From assembly GCA_014799845.1 (NCBI GenBank), contig JAAVHF010000016.1, forward strand, positions 1 through 58,390: a stretch of 58,390 nucleotides of DNA, given 5' to 3'. Shown piece after piece: positions 30,601 through 39,592 of this stretch. The number at the start of each line of letters is the position of its first letter. The stretch's first letter is position 1. The notes below the pieces were generated by a model that was not told the DNA's origin, did not search any database, and worked only from the letters and a program-made list of their open reading frames with translations. The stretch comes from Oscillibacter sp. Lineage in GTDB: Bacteria; Bacillota; Clostridia; Oscillospirales; Oscillospiraceae. A program made the translations under genes and the position numbers.

Positions 30601-30706
30601 GGGCGGGGACGACAGCTGGGGCGCGAGGCCCCGTCCGGAGCATCTGCTCCCAGAGGAAGCCATGACCTTCCGTTTCCGCTTCCGGGGCGTGAAAACCGCG
30701 GACTGA
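27686..30706 (+). CDS. lacZ: Beta-galactosidase (GH2, LacZ-like)
   Basis: '[44 protein letters not shown]', '[11 protein letters not shown]', C-terminal Bgal small-chain domain. ATGA overlap with GH36 gene. Confidence 0.95.
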   Translation: [1006 protein letters not shown]

Positions 30707-30719
30707 TCCCCACACGCAG

Positions 30720-30757
30720 AACGGGCCTCCGGCGCAATGCCGGAGGCCCGTTCTTTC
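30720..30757. terminator. Bidirectional intrinsic terminator
   Basis: AACGGGCCTCCGGC-GCAAT-GCCGGAGGCCCGTTCTTTC. Confidence 0.8.
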
Positions 30758-31947
30758 TATGTTTCTTTTGCCGCGAGGCTGTCCACGAACTGCCGCGCCG
30801 CTCTGGGGGAGCGTCCGCCCCGTCCGAGGGCGAACCGTTCCGCCAGCGCGTCCAGCTCCGGACAATCAACCCCCTGCCGCTGCGCCAGGGCGCGGACGAT
30901 AGCGAGGTAATCGTCCTTCCCCGGCTTCTGGTAGGTGATGTGCAGCCCGAACCGGTCCGACAGGGACACGGTTTCCTGCATGGTGTCGTTGCGGTGGACG
31001 TCGTCGCCCTCCCGGTCAGAGAATTTCTCCTTGACGATGTGCCGCCGGTTGCTGGTGGCGCAGAGGATCACGTTGCCGCCGCGGGCGGAGACGGAGCCCT
31101 CCAGCACCGCCTTCAGGGCGCTGTAGTTGTCATCGTCCTTCTGGAAGGACAGATCGTCGATAAACAGGATAAATTTCAGCGGGTTTTCGCTGAGGCGGTC
31201 CAGCAGGGCGGGGATGTGCCGCAGCTGGTCCCTGCGGACCTCCACGATCCGCAGGCCCTCTTCCTTCAATGCGCTGCACGCCGCCTTGACGGTGGAGGAT
31301 TTGCCGGTGCCCGCGTCGCCGGTGAGGAGCATGTTGGCGGCGCTTCGTCCCGCCAGCAGCGCCCGGAGGTTGTCCAGCACCAGCCCCCGCTCCCGCTCGT
31401 AGCCCACCAGGTCCTCCAGAGAAACCGTATCCGGATGCCGTACCGGGGTGATGTCCCCGGCGCCGTCCAGGCAGAACATATGGTGGCCGGCATAGATGCC
31501 GTAGCCGCAGCGTCCGATCTCCGCGGCCCGGCGGCGGTATTCCTCCGCGAGGTCAACGGCGGTCGTGCCGAAGTCCGGCAGGTAGTCCACGCCCTCCAGC
31601 CCCGCCCGCAGGCGGTCCGGCGTGAGGGACGCGGCTTCCTGCAAGGTCTCCAGCTCCGCCTCCACGCTGCGGGCCATATATTCCGGCGGCGTCTCCCCCC
31701 GGCCAATGGCGCGGATGTAGACGTTCTTGCTCTCCGCCGTGACACGCAGGATGTGCTTTCCCAGATCGCCGTCCTCCGTCCGGTAGAGGCGGCTCACCAG
31801 CTCCGCGTAAGCGGAAATAATCCCCTGGGACCAGTCATTCTCCATGCAGTCCAGATAGGTGCACAGGGATTCCACCACCGGCTCCGACAGCAGGCCCCGG
31901 AACACCGTCAGCGCCCGCAGCCGCATACTTAGCTCCATCAAATCCAT
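30757..31947 (-). CDS. DUF815-family AAA ATPase
   Basis: 'ANMLLTGDAGTGKSSTVKAACSAL', 'FILFIDDLSFQKDDDNYSALKAVLEGSV', 'ILCATSNRRHIVKE'. Confidence 0.88.
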   Translation of the reverse strand: MDLMELSMRLRALTVFRGLLSEPVVESLCTYLDCMENDWSQGIISAYAELVSRLYRTEDGDLGKHILRVTAESKNVYIRAIGRGETPPEYMARSVEAELETLQEAASLTPDRLRAGLEGVDYLPDFGTTAVDLAEEYRRRAAEIGRCGYGIYAGHHMFCLDGAGDITPVRHPDTVSLEDLVGYERERGLVLDNLRALLAGRSAANMLLTGDAGTGKSSTVKAACSALKEEGLRIVEVRRDQLRHIPALLDRLSENPLKFILFIDDLSFQKDDDNYSALKAVLEGSVSARGGNVILCATSNRRHIVKEKFSDREGDDVHRNDTMQETVSLSDRFGLHITYQKPGKDDYLAIVRALAQRQGVDCPELDALAERFALGRGGRSPRAARQFVDSLAAKET

Positions 31948-31948
31948 A

Positions 31949-33604
31949 TCAGTTCAGAATCGCCCCCGACGCGCCGCTGGACACCAGGGCGGCATACCGC
32001 CTGAGGTAGCTGGTCAGTTCCTTTTTCTTCGGCACGAAGTCCTTCATCCGCGCCGCCAGCTCCGCATCATCGACCAGCAGCTCCAGCTTATTGCCGGGGA
32101 TGTCGATGCGGATGCGGTCGCCCTCCCGCACCACGCCGATGACGCCGCCGCTGGCGGCCTCCGGGGACACGTGGCCGATGCAGGCCCCCCGGGTAGCCCC
32201 GCTGAACCGTCCGTCGGTGATAAGGGCCACGCTGCCACCCAGCCCCATGCCCATGATGGCGGAGGTGGGACCCAGCATCTCCCGCATGCCGGGACCGCCC
32301 CTGGGGCCCTCGTAGCGGATGACCACCACGTCGCCGGGGTTAATCTTCCCGGCATTGATGGCCGCCTGAGCGTCCTCCTCGCACTCAAACACCCGGGCGG
32401 GGCCCTCGTGGACCAGCATCTCCGGCAGCACGGCGGAGCGCTTGACCACGCTGCCCTCCGGGGCCAGGTTGCCCCGCAGCACGGCGATGCCGCCGGTCTG
32501 GCTGTAGGGGTTCTCCACGGGCCGGATGACTTCGCTGTTCCGGTTTTCGCAGCCGGAAATATTCTCCCCCACCGTCTTTCCGGTAACGGTCAGGCAGTCC
32601 AGATCCAGCAGGTTCTTTTTGGACAGCTCGTGCATCACGGCGTACACGCCGCCGGCCTCGTCCAGCTCCTCCACATAGGTCCGTCCGGCGGGGGCCAGAT
32701 GGCAGAGGTTTGGGGTTTTCTCGCTGATGCCGTTGGCGATATCCAGATTGATTTCGATGCCGCACTCATGGGCGATGGCGGGCAGGTGCAGCATGCTGTT
32801 GGTGGAGCAGCCCAGGGCCATATCCACGGTCAGAGCGTTCCGGAAGGCGGCCTCGGTCATGATGTCCCGGGGACGGATGTCCTGCTCGACGAGCCGCATC
32901 ACCGCCATACCGGCGCGCTTGGCCAGCTCGATGCGGCTGGAGTACACGGCGGGGATGGTGCCGTTGCCCCTGAGCCCCATGCCCAGGGCCTCGGTGAGGC
33001 AGTTCATGGAGTTGGCGGTATACATGCCGGAGCAGGACCCGCAGGTGGGGCAGGTTTTGCACTCGTACTCCCGCAGCTTTTCCTCGGTGATCTTCCCGGC
33101 GTTGAACTGGCCCACCGCCTCGGAGATGGAGGAGAAGCTGGTTTTGCCGCCGTCCACATGGCCCGCCAGCATGGGGCCGCCGCTGACGAAGATGGCGGGG
33201 ATATTCAGCCGCGCCGCCGCCATAAGGAGGCCGGGGACGTTCTTGTCGCAGTTGGGGACCATCACCAGCGCGTCGAAGCCGTGGGCCAGGGCCATGGCCT
33301 CGGTGGAGTCGGCGATGAGATCCCGGGTGACCAGTGAGTATTTCATGCCTTGGTGGCCCATGGCGATGCCGTCGCAGACGGCGATAGCCGGGAACACGAT
33401 GGGCGTACCGCCGCCCATGGCCACGCCGATGCGCACCGCGTCCACGATTTTGTCGATATTCATGTGGCCGGGGACGATCTCGTTGTAGGAGCTGACGATG
33501 CCCACCAGGGGCCTTTTGATTTCTTCCTCGGTCAGGCCCAGCGCGTGATATAACGCCCTGTGGGGGGCGTTCTGGGGGCCCAGTTTCAGGGAATCACTTT
33601 TCAT
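31949..33604 (-). CDS. ilvD: Dihydroxy-acid dehydratase
   Basis: '[36 protein letters not shown]', '[28 protein letters not shown]'. Confidence 0.96.
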   Translation of the reverse strand: MKSDSLKLGPQNAPHRALYHALGLTEEEIKRPLVGIVSSYNEIVPGHMNIDKIVDAVRIGVAMGGGTPIVFPAIAVCDGIAMGHQGMKYSLVTRDLIADSTEAMALAHGFDALVMVPNCDKNVPGLLMAAARLNIPAIFVSGGPMLAGHVDGGKTSFSSISEAVGQFNAGKITEEKLREYECKTCPTCGSCSGMYTANSMNCLTEALGMGLRGNGTIPAVYSSRIELAKRAGMAVMRLVEQDIRPRDIMTEAAFRNALTVDMALGCSTNSMLHLPAIAHECGIEINLDIANGISEKTPNLCHLAPAGRTYVEELDEAGGVYAVMHELSKKNLLDLDCLTVTGKTVGENISGCENRNSEVIRPVENPYSQTGGIAVLRGNLAPEGSVVKRSAVLPEMLVHEGPARVFECEEDAQAAINAGKINPGDVVVIRYEGPRGGPGMREMLGPTSAIMGMGLGGSVALITDGRFSGATRGACIGHVSPEAASGGVIGVVREGDRIRIDIPGNKLELLVDDAELAARMKDFVPKKKELTSYLRRYAALVSSGASGAILN

Positions 33605-33657
33605 TTGCGTTCCTTCCTTCTTCGCGCCTCCGGCGCGAGGGGAATTTTTCTTGAATC

Positions 33658-33968
33658 AGCCCGGGGCTTACGCGGCCCCGGACCACGAGGACGTCATTCG
33701 CGCTGTGGGCGCGAACGACCGTCCTAGGTACTCGCCCTTCGGCCGAGCACCTACCTACTTTTTGTGCGAACAAAAAGTAGGCAAAAAATCGCTTAAACCT
33801 ACGGTTTAAGAATCCCTTATTATTACGGGGGAATTTGTTTTGCGCTCGTCCTGTAGTTTATACGGTCTAAACCGGACTTCTGGCGTAGTTTCTCCTGCTC
33901 TGCGTCTCTTTCAGGATGTTTCCGAGGGTCCCTACCGTCTTGCTTTGGGTTCTCCCGGCGCACCGCGT
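33658..33968 (+). repeat. Dispersed structured intergenic element, copy C
   Basis: End module AGCCCGGGGCTTACGCGGCCCCGG; stem I 33754-33781; stem II 33792-33810; GCGCTCGTCCTGTAG core; GGTCCCTACCGT..GGGTTCTCCCGG. Confidence 0.85.
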
Positions 33969-34189
33969 ATATGTCAATGCTTCCACAAATTCAAAAATTT
34001 TGCGAACGGTTGCCCTCTCCCCGGCAACTTTTCCTTCTTTTCAAATTAAATCTGAGGGAAGACAAACCTCCGAGTTTTGAGGCACTAAAGCAAGTCGAAC
34101 CCCGATCCAGGTACCGGATCGCACGCCGGGCTACACAAAAGGCTGTGCAGATCGAACCTTGAAAACCGAATAGCCAATAGGATTTTTAC

Positions 34190-34807
34190 TCAAACAAAGA
34201 TATACGGGTCCTGCGGGTCCCGGAGGGCATAGATTTCCTCCAGTTCCGCCAGCACGTCCTCTTTCCTGCGGATAAACGCGTCATTGTGGCTCAATAGAAA
34301 ATACTGTGCTTTCAGTGACCGCAGGACCTTCAGCTCATCGGCCAGAAGATTTGCGTTATAAGCCAGCCTGCCCTGGGTATATTTTGCCGTGCAGTATGTG
34401 GCGTCTCCCAGAAAGGCGTATTTTTCATCCACTTCCATTCCGATGCAGCCCTTGGCGTGGCTGGAAGGGATTTCGAAGAGCCGGATCAACGCGCCGTCCT
34501 CCATCGTCAGACAGCCCCGGACGATCTCTCCCACGCCGGTATACCGGAAGGTGTGCGCCCCCTGATAGAGCGTCTCAAATTCCACTTCCCGCCAGTTCCC
34601 GATATGGTCCTGGTGAAAATGGGACAGGGCCACCCGTTTCGTTCCGGGAATGCTCCGGATGCAGTCGGCCGCCTCCGGGCCGTTTCCCACGTCAAAAATC
34701 CAGGTGCAGTGGTCTCCTTCCAGAACGCCGATATCCGCCGACAGGGGTTCCTGGGAGGCTTTCCAATAGGAGAGCCGCTCGTCAATGAAAATTCGTTCCG
34801 GCAGCAT
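34190..34807 (-). CDS. MBL-fold metallohydrolase
   Basis: 'VALSHFHQDHIGNW', 'HAKGCIGMEVDEKYAFLGDATY', 'FLLSHND'; SD GGGAGGT before ATG. Confidence 0.85.
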   Translation of the reverse strand: MLPERIFIDERLSYWKASQEPLSADIGVLEGDHCTWIFDVGNGPEAADCIRSIPGTKRVALSHFHQDHIGNWREVEFETLYQGAHTFRYTGVGEIVRGCLTMEDGALIRLFEIPSSHAKGCIGMEVDEKYAFLGDATYCTAKYTQGRLAYNANLLADELKVLRSLKAQYFLLSHNDAFIRRKEDVLAELEEIYALRDPQDPYIFV

Positions 34808-34824
34808 GTCCGTACCTCCCGGCA

Positions 34825-35847
<1,023 letters not shown>

Positions 35848-35894
35848 TTACCTCTCTCAACTTAAATTTTTAGGAAATGCGCAGTGATTTTTGC

Positions 35895-36371
35895 TTAGTT
35901 TATCAAATATTTCATCGGCGTAAACCGAATTCCATGCTTTTCCTGCTCCTCCGACTGCGGGACAAATCCGGTATGAAGGTAGAACCCCTTTCCATAAGGG
36001 GAGGAATTCAGCGTGATCTCCTTCAGGTCCGGGTTATCACGAAGCAGGTCCTGTTTCAGATATTCAAACAGCGCTGTTGCGACGCCCTGGCGGTGATATT
36101 CTTTTTTTGTGAAAACAAGATTGATATGGGTTTTATTGGCGCGCATCCCCATGATGCCGATGATCTTACCGCCGTCAAACGCGGCATAGATCGGACAAAC
36201 GCCCTGCCGGCATTGGCTGATAAACAGCTCATTTTCGATGATATCCCGTTTGAAGGAATCTACACCCTTCGGCCCGTAGTCCGGCGCTTCAAACTCCATG
36301 AACACTTCCAGGGCCAGAGCCAACGCTTCGTCCACCTCGCCGCCGGTTATCTTTCGGATAGAATACATCAT
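35895..36371 (-). CDS. GNAT-family N-acetyltransferase
   Basis: 'INLVFTKKEYHRQGVATALFEYL'; start codon overlaps ilvN stop (ATGA). Confidence 0.85.
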   Translation of the reverse strand: MMYSIRKITGGEVDEALALALEVFMEFEAPDYGPKGVDSFKRDIIENELFISQCRQGVCPIYAAFDGGKIIGIMGMRANKTHINLVFTKKEYHRQGVATALFEYLKQDLLRDNPDLKEITLNSSPYGKGFYLHTGFVPQSEEQEKHGIRFTPMKYLIN

Positions 36372-36874
36372 AAATTCGTCACTTTCCGGATGGTATCCGC
36401 GCCCCGCTCCAGGGATACGACGCCTGTGCGGCAGATCTCCAGGATTTCGTAGTCCCGCATAAGATCGATGAAGTCGTCGATGCGCCTGCTGTCGGCGGTG
36501 ACCCGCAGGACGATGGAGTCCCGGGTGTAATCGACGGTTTTCGCCTCAAAGGCGTCCGCCGCCGCCCGGATGTCGCCCCGGCTGGCGGGGTCGTTTTTCA
36601 GCTTGATGAGCAGCAGCTCGAAGCTGACGGAATTTTCGTTGTCCAGTTCCCGGATGGAGCACACGTCCGGCAGCTTGTACAGCTGGTCCACCAGCTGCTG
36701 CTTGGTCACCCGTTCACCGGCGAACTGGACGGTAATGCGGGAGTAATCCGGGGATTCCGTCTCGCTGACGGTCAGGTTGTCGATGTTGAACTGCCGCCGC
36801 CGGAACATACTGGTGACCCGGTTCAACACGCCGAACTGGTTGCGCACCAGCACGGCCACGGTATATCTCTGCAT
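36368..36874 (-). CDS. ilvN: Acetolactate synthase small subunit
   Basis: ACT domain 'YTVAVLVRNQFGVLNRVTSMFRRRQFNIDNLTVSETE'. Start trimmed from the ORF track. Confidence 0.95.
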   Translation of the reverse strand: MQRYTVAVLVRNQFGVLNRVTSMFRRRQFNIDNLTVSETESPDYSRITVQFAGERVTKQQLVDQLYKLPDVCSIRELDNENSVSFELLLIKLKNDPASRGDIRAAADAFEAKTVDYTRDSIVLRVTADSRRIDDFIDLMRDYEILEICRTGVVSLERGADTIRKVTNL

Positions 36875-36876
36875 GC

Positions 36877-38544
36877 TCAGCCACCTGCCTTTACAATGAT
36901 ATCGTCCATGCTCCCGCCGGGGGGCAGCATGGGAAGAACGAACTCGTCCTCGCCAATGGCGCAGTCGATGAGATACGGTCCCTGGACCCGGAAAGCCCGT
37001 CCCAGCGCCGCGTCCAGGTCCTCCAGCGTCCCGACCCTCTCGCCCGCGGCGCCGAAAGCCTCCGCCAGCTTCACAAAGTCGGTCTGCCACCCCAGAATGG
37101 TATTGGAGTAGTGCTTGTCAAAGAACAGCGTCTGCCATTGGCGCACCATACCCAGCACGCCGTTGTTCAGCAGCAGGATCACCAGGGGGATCCGGTTGGA
37201 CACGGCGGTAGCCAGCTCGTTGAGATTCATGCCGAAGCTGCCGTCGCCGGTGACCAGCACGGCGTGCCGGCCCGTAGCCATCTGGGCCCCCATGGCGGCT
37301 CCCATGCCGAAGCCCATGGTGCCCAGTCCGCCGCTGGAGATGAATCGGCGGGGGCGGCTGAATTTCAAATGCTGCGCCGCCCACATCTGATGCTGGCCCA
37401 CATCGGTAGCTACCGGGGTATCCGGCGTCAGGTGCTTATTCAGGGCCAGCATGGCGTTCCGGGGGGTCAGGCCGGGGCGGCTGTCCCGGCTCTGGGCCTC
37501 CTCCTCCCGGAAGCCCGCGACGGTTCCGCTCCACTCCGGATGCCGCGCCGGCGTGACCAGCTCGATCAGCTTTTGCAGGGTCAGCTTCACATCGCCCCGC
37601 ATTCCGTGGGTCACGGCCACGTTTTTGCTCAGCTCCGAGCCGTCCACGTCGATATGGACGATCTTAGCCCCTTTGGCAAACTTGGCCCGGTCGCCGGTGA
37701 CCCGGTCGTTGAACCGCGCGCCCAGGGCGATGATGCAGTCCGCGCGGTGCATGGCGGTGGAGCAGGCGTAGTGTCCGTGCATTCCCTGCATCCCCAGGAA
37801 CCGGGGATGGTCCGTGGGAATCCCCGACACGCCCATGAGGGAACAGCCAACCGGCGCGTCGATCTTCTCCGCCAGCTCCAGCAGTTCCTTCTGCGCGCCG
37901 CTGGCGACCAGGCCGCCGCCGAAATAGATAAAGGGCCGGTGGGCGGCGTTGACGCATTCCGCCGCGTCCTGAATGCGCTGGTCCTTGGCGGCGTGGGGCG
38001 GGTCGGGGGCGGCTACGGGCTGAGGCTCGTAGTCGTATTGGGCAATCTGGATGTCCTTGGGGATGTCCACCAGCACCGGGCCGGGACGGCCCGAAACCGC
38101 CAGCCGGAATGCCTCCCGGATGGTGTCCGCCAGATCCTCGATTTCCCCCACAAAGTAATTGTGCTTCGTAATCGGCAGGGTAATACCGGTGATGTCGATC
38201 TCCTGGAAGGAGTCGGTGCCGATCTGGGAGTTCATGACGTTGCCGGTAATGGCGACCATGGGCACGGAGTCCAGAAACGCGGTGGCAATACCGGTGACCA
38301 GGTTGGTAGCCCCCGGGCCGGAGGTGGCGATCACCACGCCGGGCTGGCCGGTGGCCCGGGCCCAGCCGTCGGCGGCGTGGGCCGCGCCCTGCTCGTGGGC
38401 AGTCAGCACGTGGCTGAGCTCGTCCCGGTATTTATACAGAGAATCATAAATATGGATCACCTGTCCGCCGGGATAGCCGAAAACGGTCCTGACGCCCTGT
38501 TCGATCAATGTCCTGACAACGATGTCAGCGCCGGTCAGTTTCAA
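36877..38544 (-). CDS. ilvB: Acetolactate synthase large subunit
   Basis: ThDP enzyme: 'FGYPGGQVIHIYDSLY', 'HEQGAAHAADGWARATGQPGVVIATSGPGATNLVTGIATA', 'VLVTGDGSFGMNLNELATA'. Confidence 0.97.
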   Translation of the reverse strand: MKLTGADIVVRTLIEQGVRTVFGYPGGQVIHIYDSLYKYRDELSHVLTAHEQGAAHAADGWARATGQPGVVIATSGPGATNLVTGIATAFLDSVPMVAITGNVMNSQIGTDSFQEIDITGITLPITKHNYFVGEIEDLADTIREAFRLAVSGRPGPVLVDIPKDIQIAQYDYEPQPVAAPDPPHAAKDQRIQDAAECVNAAHRPFIYFGGGLVASGAQKELLELAEKIDAPVGCSLMGVSGIPTDHPRFLGMQGMHGHYACSTAMHRADCIIALGARFNDRVTGDRAKFAKGAKIVHIDVDGSELSKNVAVTHGMRGDVKLTLQKLIELVTPARHPEWSGTVAGFREEEAQSRDSRPGLTPRNAMLALNKHLTPDTPVATDVGQHQMWAAQHLKFSRPRRFISSGGLGTMGFGMGAAMGAQMATGRHAVLVTGDGSFGMNLNELATAVSNRIPLVILLLNNGVLGMVRQWQTLFFDKHYSNTILGWQTDFVKLAEAFGAAGERVGTLEDLDAALGRAFRVQGPYLIDCAIGEDEFVLPMLPPGGSMDDIIVKAGG

Positions 38545-38560
38545 GTTTCATCATCCTTTC

Positions 38561-38856
38561 ACGGGGTAAAAAATAAGACCCCGTCTCTTTTCCAACAAAG
38601 AGACAGGATCGTTTCATGCAACAATCTTGCGGTACCACTCTTTTTGCCGCCAGAGGCGGCCGCTCAGCGTGACTAACATCACTTCCCGACGTAACGGTCG
38701 GGTCCCGTCCGTCCTATTGGAGGTCTTTCCTCGTTCAGACCGGCCGCTCCGGGGCGACTTATACAGAACCTCCCTCCGCCGGCTCGCACCGCCCGCCGGC
38801 TCTCTGAAGCGGGAACTGATCTGCTTTTTCCCCATCACAGCGTTTCTTCTTGAATT
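38561..38856 (-). promoter_or_regulatory. T-box leader of ilv operon
   Basis: Minus strand: stem I start 'GAUGGGGAAAAAGCAG', 'GGCGGUGCGAGCC' apical region, T-box 'AAGAGUGGUACCGC' (38629-38640), terminator GATCCTGTCTCTTTGTTGGAAAAGAGACGGGGTC + TTATTTTTT. Confidence 0.93.
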
Positions 38857-38862
38857 GCTTGT

Positions 38863-38890
38863 ATTATATCATGGATTTACGATTTGTCAA
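38863..38890 (-). promoter_or_regulatory. Promoter of T-box/ilv operon
   Basis: Minus strand TTGACA-16 nt-TATAAT. Confidence 0.8.
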
Positions 38891-38953
38891 GGTGAATCGG
38901 GAAAGAAATTCTTTCCGAACATCGGCGGCCCGCTGGAAAGCGGGCCGCTGTTT

Positions 38954-39187
38954 TTATTGAAACGGAAACATGCCCATGACGCTCATGCCAATGACGCACC
39001 CCGCTGCCGCCAGCAGCGCCAGCCCCGGCGCCCGCAGCAGCCACTCATAGTGGCGCGGCGCGCTCCGCTGCCCGTTGGGCCCCCGCTTGTGGAGCATCCA
39101 CCACAGCGGGCGGCTGAAGCCTACCAGCAGCGTGCCTGCCATCAGGCACAGCATGGCGATCGTTAAGGCAGTATCTACACGGTCCAT
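38954..39187 (-). CDS. Small membrane protein (77 aa)
   Basis: Two hydrophobic segments; SD-like GGAGCGG upstream. Confidence 0.65.
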   Translation of the reverse strand: MDRVDTALTIAMLCLMAGTLLVGFSRPLWWMLHKRGPNGQRSAPRHYEWLLRAPGLALLAAAGCVIGMSVMGMFPFQ

Positions 39188-39237
39188 TCTCTACCGCTCC
39201 TTTCTTTCGTCAGTGGTTTCTTCCGTCAGCCCGGGGA

Positions 39238-39490
39238 CTCCTCGCCCCCGGACCCCCCGCCTGCTTTTCCCCCACGGGAAAAGCAGGCAAAAGCGTGCCA
39301 GAACCAACGGTTCTGGACTCCCTCGGGCGTCGCGTGAAGCGCGACGCCTTACTACGGGGGCGTTTGTTTTTGCGCTCGTCCTGTAGTCTGTCCGGCCTAA
39401 ACCGGACTTCTGGAGTGGGGGCTTCTGCTCTGCGGCTGTTTCAGGATGTCGATTTGGTCCCTACCGTATGGCACGAGGGGAACTCCCGGG
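39238..39490 (+). repeat. Dispersed structured intergenic element, copy D
   Basis: Stem I 39260-39287 CCTGCTTTTCCC/GGGAAAAGCAGG; stem II 39298-39316 CCAGAACC/GGTTCTGG; GCGCTCGTCCTGTAGTCTGTCCGG core. Confidence 0.85.
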
Positions 39491-39500
39491 ATTCTGGACA

Positions 39501-39587
39501 TTACATATCCGCTTCCCTATGAAGCCATTTCAGTAATACGCCCAGTCCCAGAGCGGTCAGAAGAAGGAATATGATACTCTTTTTCAT
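39501..39587 (-). CDS. Putative 28-aa membrane microprotein
   Basis: MKKSIIFLLLTALGLGVLLKWLHREADM, 5 nt downstream of the ABC permease stop, same strand. Confidence 0.5.
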   Translation of the reverse strand: MKKSIIFLLLTALGLGVLLKWLHREADM

Positions 39588-39592
39588 GTCGG

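Noticed and set aside
27569-30865. 1098-aa minus-strand ORF opposite lacZ
   Set aside because: Antisense shadow of the GH2 gene; no recognisable domain.
30757-31947. DUF815 ATPase as part of an accessory system with ilvD
   Set aside because: Adjacent by 1 bp to ilvD but a common stand-alone family; no accessory partner genes present.
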